A stretch of DNA of 64,000 bases, taken from positions 2,294,001 to 2,358,000 of the forward strand of contig NZ_JAFBCR010000001.1 of assembly GCF_016907795.1 (NCBI RefSeq). Direction: 5' to 3'. Positions 1 through 8,348 of the stretch are shown in pieces. Each line of letters begins with the position of its first letter. The first letter of the stretch is position 1. This DNA is from Kocuria palustris (GTDB lineage Bacteria > Actinomycetota > Actinomycetes > Actinomycetales > Micrococcaceae). The position numbers and the translations under genes were made by a program. Below the pieces are notes generated by a model that had not been told where the DNA came from, made no database searches, and worked only from the letters and a program-made list of their open reading frames with translations.

Positions 1-669
1 CCCGTACATGGGAGTGAACTTGGCGATCTCCAGCAGCGTGCCCGACAGCGGCATGAACAGATTGCCGAAGAACGCGAGCACCACGAGCATGCCCGAGGCG
101 GCCCCGACGGCGGACTCCGAGCGGAAGAGCAGCCCGAAGGTCAGCCCGTAGAGCGCGAACATGGCCGAGGCCGCCACGGTGATCAGCCCGGTGGAGAACC
201 AGATGCCGATCGGGCCGATGTCGGCGCCCGTCAGGGCAGCCACGATGAAGACGACGATCACCGGAAGCGCTGCGATGGCCAGCGCCACCAGGACCTTGGC
301 GGCGGCGTACTCCGCCTGGCGCATGGGGGTCAGCCCGAGCAGCCGGCCCCATCCCTTGGAGCGCTCGACGGCTGCGGTGCCGGCGATGCTGGTCGTGGCC
401 ACCGTGGCGCCGTAGACGGCCATGGAGACGGCGATCGTCCCTGCGACATTGCCTGAGCCGGCGGGGAAGTCGCCGAACTCCGTGAGGGCCCCGAACATCA
501 GGTACAGCGCCGACGGCAGCACGATGACGAAGAACAGGCTCTCGACCATGCGCAGATTCCGTCGCAGGTCGTAGGCGGCGTAGCGCAGGACGGCCAGGAC
601 GGGGCTGCGTCGAGCTGTGGAGACAGGCGAGGGCGCTGCCTGCGTGCCGTGTGCGGTGGAGGTGGTCAT
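1..669 (-). CDS. ABC-2 type transporter permease (3' end beyond window)
   Basis: Minus-strand frame that begins at ATG 669 and runs off the left edge, so only the first ~223 residues are visible. After a short polar N-terminus (MTTSTAHGTQAAP) come several hydrophobic segments, including one around VESLFFVIVLPSALYLM, and the family-like stretch VERSKGWGRLLGLTPMRQ, typical of ABC-2 permeases of the drug/lipid exporter class. It lies 43 bp downstream of the ATPase gene on the same strand, so the two should form one operon encoding a two-component exporter in the cytoplasmic membrane. Substrate unknown. The start is supported by AGGAG-like sequence (GGAGCC) just upstream. Confidence 0.85.
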   Translation of the reverse strand, partial: MTTSTAHGTQAAPSPVSTARRSPVLAVLRYAAYDLRRNLRMVESLFFVIVLPSALYLMFGALTEFGDFPAGSGNVAGTIAVSMAVYGATVATTSIAGTAAVERSKGWGRLLGLTPMRQAEYAAAKVLVALAIAALPVIVVFIVAALTGADIGPIGIWFSTGLITVAASAMFALYGLTFGLLFRSESAVGAASGMLVVLAFFGNLFMPLSGTLLEIAKFTPMYG

Positions 670-712
670 GACGAGGGCTCCTTCATGCGGGTGGACGGCT
701 GTCCGGGGACGC

Positions 713-1690
713 TCAGGCGTCGTCGTCGGCGGTTGTCGAGGTCAGTCCCACGAAGGCCTCCTCGAGGCCGGCCTGGACGATCAGCAGGTCGCTGGCCCGG
801 GTCGTGGTCAGCAGCGTGCGGGCGATCATGTCGGTATCGGCGCCGCTGAAGACGGTGCGCTCCGGGGTCTGCTCGATCTGCACGCCCTCCGGAAGACGGC
901 TCAGCACGGAGGCGGGGTCGCCGTCGGCGGGGTCCCAGCGGCAGGTGACGCGCCGCAGCCCGCCCAGGGCGCGGATCTGCTCGGTCGTGCCGTCGGCGAT
1001 GATGCGCCCGGCGCTCACCACGACGATGCGGTCGGCGAACTGCTCCGCCTCCTCGAGGTAGTGGGTGGCGAAGATGATCGTGCGCCCCCGCTGGGCCTCC
1101 TGGTGCATGGAGGCCCAGAACTCGCGTCGCACGGTCACGTCCATGCCGGCGGTGGGCTCGTCGAGCACGAGCAGCTCGGGTTCGCACAGCAGGGCCAGGG
1201 CGAAGCGCAGACGCTGCTGCTCGCCTCCCGAGCACTTGGAGACCTTCCTGCGGGCGATGCCGGAGGCCCCGGCGCGCTCCAGGGCCTCGTCGATGGGAAG
1301 GTGGCGGGGATGCTGCGTGGCGACCATGGCCACGGTCTCGCGCACGGTCAGGTCATCCAGCAGGGCTCCGCTCTGCAGCACCGCCGACACCCGTCCCTGG
1401 TTGACGGCCTGGCGCGGGGGAAGCCCCAGGACGCGGCAGGTTCCGGACGTGGGGTCGGTGAAGCCCAGCACCATGTCCAGCGCTGTGGTCTTGCCGGCGC
1501 CGTTGGGGCCCAGCAGGGCGACGATCTCGCCTTGGGCGATCGTGAGATCCAGCCCGTCGACGGCCGCGACCCGGCCGGAGCGTGTGCGGAAGCTCTTATG
1601 CAGGTCGGTCAGCTCGACAGCCGGAGGAGCGACGGGCTCCGCGCGGGGGTCTGGGGCATCGGGTGCTGTTCGCATGCCTCCATGGTCCAC
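713..1690 (-). CDS. ABC transporter ATP-binding protein
   Basis: 325-residue ATPase partner of the downstream permease. Walker A GPNGAGKTT lies at residues 61-69, the signature SGGEQQR at about 154-160, Walker B LLVLDEPTAGMD at 173-184, and a switch histidine in FATHYLEEAE. The C-terminal ~90 residues form the extension usual in ABC-2 exporter ATPases. Start is uncertain: ATG at 1690 gives MDHGG, while ATG at 1675 (MRTAPDAP) would remove five residues; homology begins only at VELTDLHKSF. Function inferred: ATP-driven export of an unknown drug, lipid or peptide. Nothing abnormal in the catalytic motifs. Confidence 0.93.
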   Translation of the reverse strand: MDHGGMRTAPDAPDPRAEPVAPPAVELTDLHKSFRTRSGRVAAVDGLDLTIAQGEIVALLGPNGAGKTTALDMVLGFTDPTSGTCRVLGLPPRQAVNQGRVSAVLQSGALLDDLTVRETVAMVATQHPRHLPIDEALERAGASGIARRKVSKCSGGEQQRLRFALALLCEPELLVLDEPTAGMDVTVRREFWASMHQEAQRGRTIIFATHYLEEAEQFADRIVVVSAGRIIADGTTEQIRALGGLRRVTCRWDPADGDPASVLSRLPEGVQIEQTPERTVFSGADTDMIARTLLTTTRASDLLIVQAGLEEAFVGLTSTTADDDA

Positions 1691-1774
1691 CGCGCGGGGC
1701 GCTGTCCGCCGTCATGAGGTGTCACGACCTGACCATGACAGATGACCCATATGTGCGGGACGAGCCCGACGGGA

Positions 1775-2161
1775 TCAGTAGATGCCGTCGGGACTGACGC
1801 CTCGAAGATCCTTGACCGCGGAGGAGTCGAGGGGGAGGCTTCCGGGCTCGACGATGCGTCCGCCGGCGATGCTGCGGATCACCACCGTGTTCGTCATCCG
1901 GCCGGCCCCGCTGGTGCTCGAGGCACCGTCGCGGAACGTGAACAGGATCTGCGGATTCCTGCTGGAGCGCGATTCGCTCGTCACGCGGGTCCCTGCCGGG
2001 ATCATCCACTGCAGACGCGTCGTGCGGGTGGGGGGATCATATGCGGAGTGGAGGACGCGGTGACGCGAGATGGTTGACGGGGTGGGTGCTCCGAGAGCTG
2101 GCATGGAGTCCATTCGCGCTGAACTGCGCCCGGGTGTCGTCAAAGTCACGGGGTCCCGCAC
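1775..2161 (-). CDS. Possible hypothetical protein, start unclear
   Basis: Open minus-strand frame of up to 128 residues between the ABC operon and the LppP/LprE pair. The C-terminal half (from about TRLQWMIPAGTRVTSE through IVEPGSLPLDSSAVKD to SPDGIY) has a protein-like composition with alternating hydrophobic residues and no low-complexity arginine runs. The N-terminal third does not look convincing, so it may be a shorter gene or a 5'-truncated remnant. No domain recognised and no clear ribosome binding site located. Either a small exported or beta-rich protein or a chance frame. Confidence 0.3.
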   Translation of the reverse strand: MRDPVTLTTPGRSSARMDSMPALGAPTPSTISRHRVLHSAYDPPTRTTRLQWMIPAGTRVTSESRSSRNPQILFTFRDGASSTSGAGRMTNTVVIRSIAGGRIVEPGSLPLDSSAVKDLRGVSPDGIY

Positions 2162-2220
2162 TCATGCGAGTGCGGGACCCCGTGGCCTTGGAGCCGAGAT
2201 CTGAGATCTGTCGACGCAGG

Positions 2221-2745
2221 TCAGGCGGTCGGCGGGAACTCGCCCTCGTGGTCGACGGAGTCGGTCGCGTCGTTCCAGGTGAAGGTCGACTCGGCGCGGC
2301 CCTGGGGTGCTGCGTTGGGTTCGTCACCCTCCAGATACCGGTAGGTGATGGAGATCGCGCCGTCGTCGATCCGCTCGATCTGCGGGACGAAGGCCTGCGG
2401 CTCGGCCGTGGCCGTGCCCTTGTAGATGCCGTGGTGGAACAGCATCACGCTGTTGGCCGAGGAGGCGGTGCCGCCGTGCGGGACGACGATCCACGACAGG
2501 TCGGCGCAGCGGTCGTAGCCGGAGGTGTCGGCATGGTCGAGCATCTCCGTGCTGTCGTCGGCGCTGAGGACGAGGGCGCCCCAGACGGAGACGGCCTCCT
2601 CTCCGGTGAGGTCGGAGCAGGACTGTGAGGGCTGGTTCTGAGGTGGGGCGACGTCGGCGGCATGGGCTGCGGTGCCGGTGCCGAGCAGCAGAGCGGAGGC
2701 CGCTGCGCCGGCGATGACGGAGTCTCGGAGCTGGGTGCGGTTCAT
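2221..2745 (-). CDS. Secreted LppP/LprE-like protein
   Basis: 174-residue exported protein. Start chosen at ATG 2745 (MNRTQLRDS) because GAGGTGAG lies immediately upstream; the longer GTG start at 2754 would overlap that Shine-Dalgarno. The N-terminus is a signal peptide (basic MNRTQLR, hydrophobic VIAGAAASALLLGTG, cleavage near AHA-A). The mature part carries the LppP/LprE family pattern CADLSWIVVP followed by VMLFHHGIYKGTATAE. No lipobox cysteine is visible, so secreted rather than lipid-anchored. Physiological role unknown for the family. The gene is next to a paralogue (2843-3415) with the same domain order, separated by ~100 bp, suggesting tandem duplication. Confidence 0.82.
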   Translation of the reverse strand: MNRTQLRDSVIAGAAASALLLGTGTAAHAADVAPPQNQPSQSCSDLTGEEAVSVWGALVLSADDSTEMLDHADTSGYDRCADLSWIVVPHGGTASSANSVMLFHHGIYKGTATAEPQAFVPQIERIDDGAISITYRYLEGDEPNAAPQGRAESTFTWNDATDSVDHEGEFPPTA

Positions 2746-2842
2746 GAGTCTCACCTCGTGAGGGTCGATCGTGCTGAAGCGTCTGGGTTCCGTTGCTCAG
2801 AAAGGCCGCCGCCCGCCCAGGGAGCGGGCGGCGGAGAGGGGA

Positions 2843-3415
2843 TCAGAAGGTGTCCGGGAACTCGCCCGAGTGCTCGACGGAATCGGACGCCTCGTCCCAG
2901 GTGAAGGTGGACTCCGTGGTGCCCTCGGGGCCGACGGCGTTGTCGCGGTGGCCGTAGGGGTACTCGACGTCCAGCGTGTCCTCGTCCACCCGCTCGATCT
3001 CCGGGGTCCACTCGTAGGCCTCGGCGGTGTCCGTGCCCAGGTACTCGCCGTCGTGGAAGAGCATCACGATGGAGTAGCCCGGGCTGCCGGCCGGCAGGCC
3101 CTCGTCGGTGGCGTAGCTGACGGTGATGGCCGAAAGGCCGTCGCAGGGGGTGTAGTGCTCGGTGTCGGCCATGCCGCTGTCGGCGGTCCAGGTGTAGTGG
3201 CCGTCGTCGGCGTCCGGCAGGTCATCGGCCTTCTTCTCGAAGGCCTCCTGGCCGGTCAGTCCGTCGCACTTCTCGGCGGCGTCAGCCTGGTCGGCCTCGT
3301 ACGGGTCGGTGGTGGGGCCCGCAGATGCGGCCTGTGCCGCGACGCCCGAGCCCAGGAAGAGCAGGGAGGCCGCTGCGGTGGCGATGGTGGTGCTGCGGAT
3401 CTGCTTGCTGTTCAT
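2843..3415 (-). CDS. Secreted LppP/LprE-like protein (paralogue)
   Basis: 190-residue exported protein starting at ATG 3415 (MNSKQIRSTT), preceded by GAGGTGAG at good spacing; the frame stays open further upstream but has no better start. Signal peptide with hydrophobic TTIATAAASLLFLGSG and cleavage near AQA-A. The mature part repeats the plan of the downstream neighbour: CDGLTGQEAF, then CDGLSAITVSYA, VMLFHDGEYLGTDTAE and a C-terminal ESTFTWDEASDSVEHSGEF nearly matching the partner's C-terminus. Function unknown; the two genes look like a tandem duplication and could be co-transcribed toward the ABC operon. Confidence 0.82.
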   Translation of the reverse strand: MNSKQIRSTTIATAAASLLFLGSGVAAQAASAGPTTDPYEADQADAAEKCDGLTGQEAFEKKADDLPDADDGHYTWTADSGMADTEHYTPCDGLSAITVSYATDEGLPAGSPGYSIVMLFHDGEYLGTDTAEAYEWTPEIERVDEDTLDVEYPYGHRDNAVGPEGTTESTFTWDEASDSVEHSGEFPDTF

Positions 3416-3566
3416 CGTGCTCACCTCTTCGGTGTGTCCTGCATCGCGATTTGCGATGGCACCTACGTTGGTAGTCGTGATTCGCGATCGCAAGGGGTTG
3501 TGATCGGACTGTGATGTTCGGCCGCTGGGCGGACCGCCGAGCCTGTCGCCGGTAGGGTGTCCTCCC

Positions 3567-4646
3567 GTGGCTCTTACTATCGGAATCGTCGGTCTCCCCA
3601 ACGTCGGCAAGTCGACCCTGTTCAATGCGCTGACCCGCAACACCGTGCTCGCGGCGAACTACCCGTTCGCCACGATCGAGCCGAACGTGGGCGTGGTCAG
3701 CCTTCCGGACGAGCGACTGGGTGCGCTCGCGGGCATCTTCGGGTCGCAGAAGATCCTCCCGGCCACGGTGTCGTTCGTGGACATCGCGGGCATCGTGAAG
3801 GGCGCCTCCGAGGGGGAGGGGCTGGGCAATCAGTTCCTGGCCAACATCCGCGAGGCGCACGCCATCGCCCAGGTGGTCCGCGCCTTCGACGACCCCGACG
3901 TGGTCCACGTGGACGGGAAGATCGATCCCGCCTCCGACATGGAGACCATCAACACCGAGCTGGTGCTCGCCGACCTGCAGACCCTCGAGAACGCGATCCC
4001 GCGCCTGGAGAAGCAGGTCAAGATCAAGAAGGCGGACCCCGCCAAGCTCTCGGCCTATCAGGCGGCCTACGAGGTGCTCTCCGAGGGGCACACGATCTAC
4101 TCCCGCAAGGACTCGCTGGAGCTCGATCAGATCCGTGACCTCACGCTGCTGTCGGCCAAGCCGTTCATCTTCGTCTTCAACTGCGACGAGGGCGTGCTCG
4201 GCTCGGCCGAGCGCCAGGCCGAGCTCGCCGAGCTCGTGGCCCCGGCCGAGGCCGTGTTCCTGGATGCCAAGCTCGAGTCCGAGCTCGTGGAGCTCTCCGA
4301 CGAGGAGGCCGCCGAGATGCTCGAGATGTCCGGGCAGGACGAGGCCGGCCTGGACAAGCTGGCGCGTGTGGGCTTCGAGACCCTCGGGCTGCAGACCTAC
4401 CTCACCGCCGGCCCCAAGGAGGCCCGTGCCTGGACGATCAACAAGGGCGATACGGCTCCCCAGGCGGCCGGCGTCATCCATACGGACTTCGAGCGTGGGT
4501 TCATCAAGGCCGAGATCGTGTCCTTCGACGACCTCGTGGCCGCAGGCTCCATGGCCGATGCCAAGGCCGCCGGCAAGGTGCGCATGGAGGGCAAGGACTA
4601 CGTCATGCAGGACGGGGACGTGGTGGAATTTCGTTTCGCCATCTAA
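3567..4646 (+). CDS. ychF: Redox-regulated ATPase YchF
   Basis: 359-residue Obg-like P-loop protein, full length for YchF. The G1 loop GLPNVGKST is at residues 9-17; FVFNCDE has the N-x-x-E form of G4 that favours ATP over GTP; the C-terminal TGS-like region ends [17 protein letters not shown]. It starts with GTG 3567, close behind GGTAGGGTGT. A conserved housekeeping gene tied to ribosome and oxidative-stress physiology. Its 3' end (4612-4646) is the template for the site repeated seven times downstream; the C-terminus FAI differs from the FNV encoded by most of those copies, which fits replacement of the gene tail by an insertion. Confidence 0.97.
   Translation: MALTIGIVGLPNVGKSTLFNALTRNTVLAANYPFATIEPNVGVVSLPDERLGALAGIFGSQKILPATVSFVDIAGIVKGASEGEGLGNQFLANIREAHAIAQVVRAFDDPDVVHVDGKIDPASDMETINTELVLADLQTLENAIPRLEKQVKIKKADPAKLSAYQAAYEVLSEGHTIYSRKDSLELDQIRDLTLLSAKPFIFVFNCDEGVLGSAERQAELAELVAPAEAVFLDAKLESELVELSDEEAAEMLEMSGQDEAGLDKLARVGFETLGLQTYLTAGPKEARAWTINKGDTAPQAAGVIHTDFERGFIKAEIVSFDDLVAAGSMADAKAAGKVRMEGKDYVMQDGDVVEFRFAI
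4612..4646 (+). repeat. ychF 3' end, presumed insertion site (copy 0)
   Basis: Last 35 nt of ychF. Positions 4612-4640 match 12448-12476 at 27 of 29 bases. The segment GTGGTGGAATTTCG to the stop is the part imitated by six other copies downstream (6413, 8769, 11314, 12820, 13978, 20706), all in the same orientation and all ending in a stop codon at about the same point. Inference: left boundary of the accessory hotspot. Confidence 0.75.
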
Positions 4647-4744
4647 CCTCTCCACGGACCTTATTGGGCCGTGCCCAGTGATTTCATCCCGGTACTGGGG
4701 CGCATCTCCAGGTCTTGCCCGATGTCTATCTCAGGCTGACTGAT

Positions 4745-5689
4745 TCAAGCTTCCTGACGTATCGGGAGCTCGCGCGAACGCGACGGTTCGGCGGCACACG
4801 CCTGTGTCGCAGGTGCGAGCGAGAGGACCAGGAGTGAGGCGCAGATGCCCGCGAGTCCAGCCCATCCGATGGCGGGGAGGCGCTCAGCGACGATGACCAC
4901 GGCCAGGAGCGCGGCGATCGCGGGTTCAGCGAGCGTGAGCGTTGTCGCGGCGCTTGGAGTGACGCGCGTGAGGCCGTACCCGAAGAGCAGATAGCCCAGG
5001 AACATCGGGACCAGTGCCATGTAGATTCCGACCATCATGGGTTGGGCGGAAGCGATGAGCGGTGCGCCGGTCAGCAGGAGTACGGGCATGAGGGCGATGC
5101 CGCCCAGGCCGAAGACAGCGCCCATCGCGGCGGCGCGCCCGACACCGCGGTCCATGAGGCGGTGAGCGCTCCAGGAGTACATGGCGTAGGTCACGCCTGC
5201 CACCAGGCCGAGGATGACGCCGGCGACCGTGGGGAGCGTCTCGCTCGGCGCGTCGTGCATCTTCGCTGCGCACAGCACTGCGCTGCCAGCGATGCCGAGC
5301 GCTGCGGCGAGCACCCACCAGCCGCTGAGTCTGCGTCGCTCGATCGCCCGCTCCAAGAGGCCCGAGGCGATCGGGGCAGAGCCGAGGGACACGACCGTGC
5401 CGACCGCGACACCGGCCAGATGCATCGAGCTGTAGAAGGCCAGCGGGTAGATCAGCACGGCTCCGGCTCCGGCGAGCACTGTCCCACGTTGCAAAGACAG
5501 TGCGGGCCGTTCCCGGCGGAGCGAGGGTGCGGCGATGGCTGCCTGGAGGATGCCGCCGATGCCGAGTGCTGCCGCGCCCATGGCCAGCGGCCCGACTGTC
5601 GGTGCGAACGTCGCGGCAGTCCCCGTGGTGCCCCACAGGAAGGCGGCGGCGAGGACCGCGATGACGCCGGTGGGGAAGCCTCGCTTCAC
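4745..5689 (-). CDS. EamA/DMT-family transporter
   Basis: 314-residue membrane protein with about ten hydrophobic segments in two EamA-like halves (for example AAFLWGTTGTAATFAPTVG near the N-terminus and LTLAEPAIAALLAVVIVAERL in the second half). Members export metabolites, amino acids or drugs. GTG 5689 is used as start: it overlaps the TGA of the upstream TetR gene (GTGA overlap), so the exporter is translationally coupled to its likely repressor. The first ~28 residues match the family; longer starts would run antisense-like arginine-rich sequence. It is the cargo of the first block after ychF. Substrate unknown; regulation presumably by the adjacent TetR through the 48-bp palindrome. Confidence 0.88.
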   Translation of the reverse strand: MKRGFPTGVIAVLAAAFLWGTTGTAATFAPTVGPLAMGAAALGIGGILQAAIAAPSLRRERPALSLQRGTVLAGAGAVLIYPLAFYSSMHLAGVAVGTVVSLGSAPIASGLLERAIERRRLSGWWVLAAALGIAGSAVLCAAKMHDAPSETLPTVAGVILGLVAGVTYAMYSWSAHRLMDRGVGRAAAMGAVFGLGGIALMPVLLLTGAPLIASAQPMMVGIYMALVPMFLGYLLFGYGLTRVTPSAATTLTLAEPAIAALLAVVIVAERLPAIGWAGLAGICASLLVLSLAPATQACAAEPSRSRELPIRQEA

Positions 5690-6252
5690 AGCGCGGCCAG
5701 CATCCGCGATGCGATGGCGCGGGCGTGCTCCAGGCGCGCAGGGGTGCCCTCGAGGCCGGACCGTGCGACGGCTCCTTCGAGAAGGAAGCTGAAGTGCTCG
5801 GCCAGCTCCAGTGCCTCGGCTTCGGTGGTGATGGATTCCAGGTTCTCGGCGAGAATCTTCTCCACCTGCTCCTTGTGCGCGCGTACTGACGAGCGGGCGG
5901 GGTGGCCGGCCGGAAACTCGGCGGCCGCGTTGAGCAGCCCGCAACCTCGAAAGCCTTGGCCGTGGGCGTCGTCCGCGTGGTCGATGTAGGCGTCGAAGAC
6001 CGCCACGACCCGGTCCGCGGCTGTCGAAGCCTTCGCAGAGCGTTTCCGATGGAGGTCGAGCCACTCCTCATGGCGGGCGTCGATGTAGGCGCGAACGAGC
6101 TCCTCCTTGGACGAGAAGTTGTTGTAGAGGCTCTTCTTCGCGACACCGGCCTCAGACGTGATCGTGTCGATCCCTGTTGCGTGCACGCCGTCCTCGTAGA
6201 AGCGTCTCGCCGCAGCGTCGAGCAGCCGCTCCCGCGCTGTTCCTTGACTCAT
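5686..6252 (-). CDS. TetR/AcrR-family transcriptional regulator
   Basis: 188-residue repressor. N-terminal HTH: RLLDAAARRFYEDGVHATGI, then TSEAGVAKKSLYNNFSSKEEL, the classic TetR recognition helix region; the C-terminal ~130 residues are the ligand/dimerisation domain. It overlaps the downstream EamA gene by 4 nt, so both are one operon and the regulator probably controls its own transcript plus the exporter. ATG 6252 has AGAGGTG upstream, itself part of the large palindrome at 6258-6305. Inducer unknown. Confidence 0.92.
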   Translation of the reverse strand: MSQGTARERLLDAAARRFYEDGVHATGIDTITSEAGVAKKSLYNNFSSKEELVRAYIDARHEEWLDLHRKRSAKASTAADRVVAVFDAYIDHADDAHGQGFRGCGLLNAAAEFPAGHPARSSVRAHKEQVEKILAENLESITTEAEALELAEHFSFLLEGAVARSGLEGTPARLEHARAIASRMLAAL

Positions 6253-6257
6253 CTCGC

Positions 6258-6305
6258 ACCTCTCGGCTGGTAAGTAGACCAGTCTACCTACCAGCCGAGA
6301 GGTGC
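6258..6305 (-). promoter_or_regulatory. 48-bp palindrome, TetR operator candidate
   Basis: Two 23-nt arms (6258-6280 and 6283-6305) around a 2-nt centre, complementary at 22 of 23 positions. The central part reads GTAGACCAGTCTACC on the plus strand, a typical TetR-family operator core. The outer arm contains the AGAGGTG ribosome binding site of the tetR gene, so the same sequence in RNA could hide the Shine-Dalgarno. Seen directly; binding is inferred. Confidence 0.7.
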
Positions 6306-6412
6306 TTCAACATCTGTGCTCCTAGAAGCTGATGAGTGCTGCCGGGGGGGGGCTGCGTCGAAATGGCCTGACGGGGTCCACGAGGCGTGCACTGGCGCAG
6401 GTTGTTTCGTGA

Positions 6413-6445
6413 CTGAACTCGGTGGAGTTCCGGTTTAACGTCTAG
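6413..6445 (+). repeat. ychF-tail att-like site, copy 1
   Basis: Contains GTGGAGTTCCGGTTTAACGT followed by a TAG stop, which reads V-E-F-R-F-N-V-stop, the usual YchF C-terminus. A left arm (CTGAAC) and right arm (GTTCCG) flank the 8-nt spacer TCGGTGGA. A second partial echo, GTTCCGCTTTAACCTCTT, follows directly (about 6450-6468). No gene reads through it. Confidence 0.7.
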
Positions 6446-6518
6446 TCGCGTTCCGCTTTAACCTCTTGGGCGAAGCGCCGGATCCCTTGAGGGGTGCAGC
6501 GCTTTTGCTCTTCGCTCG

Positions 6519-7025
6519 CTACGACTCGAACGTCATCCCGAGGACCGTTCGCACAGGGATGTTTCCGCCTTGATCGACGTCACGTCGATGCATGCCGAGT
6601 TTCCGGGCGACTCGTTCCGATGCCTCATTCATGGGGTGGATGATTGCAACCAGCTCGGGGCAGCCGACAACGTCACGTGCATAGTCGCGACACGCCATGG
6701 CGGCTTCGGTGGCGTAACCGCTGCCCTGCTTCGCAGCGACGACGTGATAGCCGACCTCGAGTTTGGGTGCGCCATTCACGTCCTGCCAGGTGAGGCCGCA
6801 GTCGCCGACGAACTCCCCGTCACTCGTTTCGACGATCCACAGGCCGTAGCCGTGTTTCGCGTAGTTCTCTTCGTTCCAGGTGATCCATCGGGCTGCCTGT
6901 TCACGAGTTTTCGGCGCGGGGTAGAAGCGCATGACTTCGGGATCGCCAAGCATGTCGGCCATCGGATCGATGTCAGTGGGCTGCATGCGACGGAAGCGGA
7001 GGCGCTGAGTGTTCGGCGGAGTCAT
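6519..7025 (-). CDS. GNAT-family N-acetyltransferase (RimJ/RimL type)
   Basis: 168-residue acetyltransferase. N-terminal TQRLRFRRMQPTDIDPMADM and the acetyl-CoA region EVGYHVVAAKQGSGYATEAA are typical of the RimJ/RimL acetyltransferase_3 group; the C-terminus NEASERVARKLGMHR is also diagnostic. Start taken at ATG 7025 (MTPPNTQRL); the open frame extends upstream into the IS end, which is not coding. Substrate unknown: members acetylate protein N-termini, amino acids or antibiotics. The IS inserted 41 bp or more upstream of the start may have displaced its promoter. It forms one small cargo block after att-like copy 1. Confidence 0.85.
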   Translation of the reverse strand: MTPPNTQRLRFRRMQPTDIDPMADMLGDPEVMRFYPAPKTREQAARWITWNEENYAKHGYGLWIVETSDGEFVGDCGLTWQDVNGAPKLEVGYHVVAAKQGSGYATEAAMACRDYARDVVGCPELVAIIHPMNEASERVARKLGMHRRDVDQGGNIPVRTVLGMTFES

Positions 7026-7135
7026 TGGTTGACTGTAGTTGCAGCGGCTCCAACCCGAGGGCGACCGGGACTGCCGCACGGAGAGGTGACATCTGATCTG
7101 GCTTGCCCGTTGGGCGGCCTGGAAGGATGTGCATC

Positions 7136-7408
7136 ATGCCCGCTCCCTACGCCCAGGAGTTCCGTGAAGACGTCGTGCGAGTGGCCCGGTCCCGTGAGGA
7201 CGGCATCACGATCGCGCAGATCGCGAAGGACTTCGGAGTCCACGAGATGACGCTGCACAAATGGATCCGCCAAGCCGATATCGACGACGGCAACCGCCCC
7301 GGCAGGACACGGGAGGAATCGACCGAGCTGCGTGAGGCCCGCAAGCAGATCCGGCTGCTCCAGCAGGAGAACGAGGTCCTCCGCCGCGCCACCGCCTACC
7401 TTTCTTAG
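7136..7408 (+). CDS. IS3-family transposase OrfA
   Basis: 90-residue HTH protein: MPAPYAQEFREDVVRVARS, then IAQIAKDFGVHEMTLHKWIR (helix-turn-helix) and a C-terminal leucine-zipper-like EARKQIRLLQQENEVLRRA. Start at ATG 7136 preceded by GGAAGGA; a further upstream in-frame start lies inside the terminal repeat. Normally fused to OrfB by -1 frameshifting near the 3' end. The orfA frame itself is intact, but its partner is broken. Confidence 0.85.
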   Translation: MPAPYAQEFREDVVRVARSREDGITIAQIAKDFGVHEMTLHKWIRQADIDDGNRPGRTREESTELREARKQIRLLQQENEVLRRATAYLS

Positions 7409-8302
7409 GCGAACCTGCCGGGAAAAGGTTCTACCCGCTCGTGAGTGAGCTCGCCGCTGACGGCATCCCCGTCGCGGTGTCCCTGCGGGTCCTGAAGCTC
7501 TCCCGCCAGCCCTATCTACCGCTGGCGCCACCAGCAGGTCACCCAGGCTGAGCTGACTGAGGCCTACCGCGCCAACGCGTTACTGGACGCCCACGTCGAT
7601 GACCCCGAGTATGGCTACCGGTTCCTGGCCGGCGAAGCCGCCGAGGCCGGCGAAGTGATGTGCCAGCGGACGGCATGGAGCATCTGCCGGGACAACCAGT
7701 GGTGGTCCGTGTTCGGGAAGAATCGCGGCAAGAACGGAAAGCGTCCCGGGCCGCCGGTCCACGACGATCTCGTGAAGCGGGACTTCTCCGCCGATGACGT
7801 CAACGAACTGTGGCTGACCGACATCACAGAGCACTGGACTGATGAGGGAAAGCTCTACCTCTGTGCCATCAAGGACGTGTTCTCAGCCCGGATCGTCGGC
7901 TACTCGATCAGCGACCGTATGAAGGCACGGCTGGCGGTGAACGCTTTGGACAACGCCGCTTCCCGCCGCGGTGGCGTCGCTGGCTGCATCGTGCATTCGG
8001 GCCGAGGATCCCAGTTCCGGTCACGCAAATTCGTGCAGACGTTGAACCGTCATCACCTCATCGGGTCGATGGGGAAAGTCGGTGCCGCTGGGGACAACGC
8101 CGCGATGGAGTCCTTCTTCGCCCTGCTGCAGAAGAACGTCCTGGACCGGAAGCGGTGGCGGACCCGCGACGAGCTCCGGATCGCGATCGTTACCTGGATC
8201 GAACGCAAGTATCACCGCCGCCGTCGACAGGCCCGTCTGGGTCGATTGACCCCCATCGAATACGAGACCATCATGAACCCCGCCGTGAGCCTCGCGGCCT
8301 GA
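7405..8302 (+). pseudogene. IS3-family transposase OrfB, frameshifted and catalytically dead
   Basis: Integrase-core transposase in two frames. The first (FYPLVSELAADGIPVAVSLR to SRQP) is shifted by one extra base near 7512 (CCCTATCTACCG where CCC-TAT-TAC-CGC is expected), after which homology continues to the end (GYRFLAGEAAEAG ... MNPAVSLAA). The DDE triad is also damaged: the first Asp (LTDITEH) and the Glu (AAMESFFALLQK) remain, but the second, normally in HSDRGSQ, is Gly (HSGRGSQF). Two independent lesions mean the element cannot move by itself. Confidence 0.88.
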
Positions 8303-8348
8303 CACCCCAACTGTCACCTAACGGTGCGGCAGTCCCCACCGCTGTAGC

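Larger units (their letters stand above)
7067..8336 (+). mobile_element. IS3-family insertion sequence (inactive)
   Basis: About 1.26 kb with imperfect terminal inverted repeats: left GGGACTGCCGCAC then AGGTGACA (7067-7092), right the complement, TGTCACCT then GTGCGGCAGTCCC (8312-8336). Contains orfA and a broken orfB in the usual IS3 order. The tips proper are probably TG...CA at 7072 and 8331. No clear target duplication could be read. Confidence 0.8.

Noticed and set aside
3282-4655. 457-codon minus-strand frame antisense to ychF
   Set aside because: Leu/Gly/His-rich shadow without any domain; the plus strand encodes a conserved YchF.
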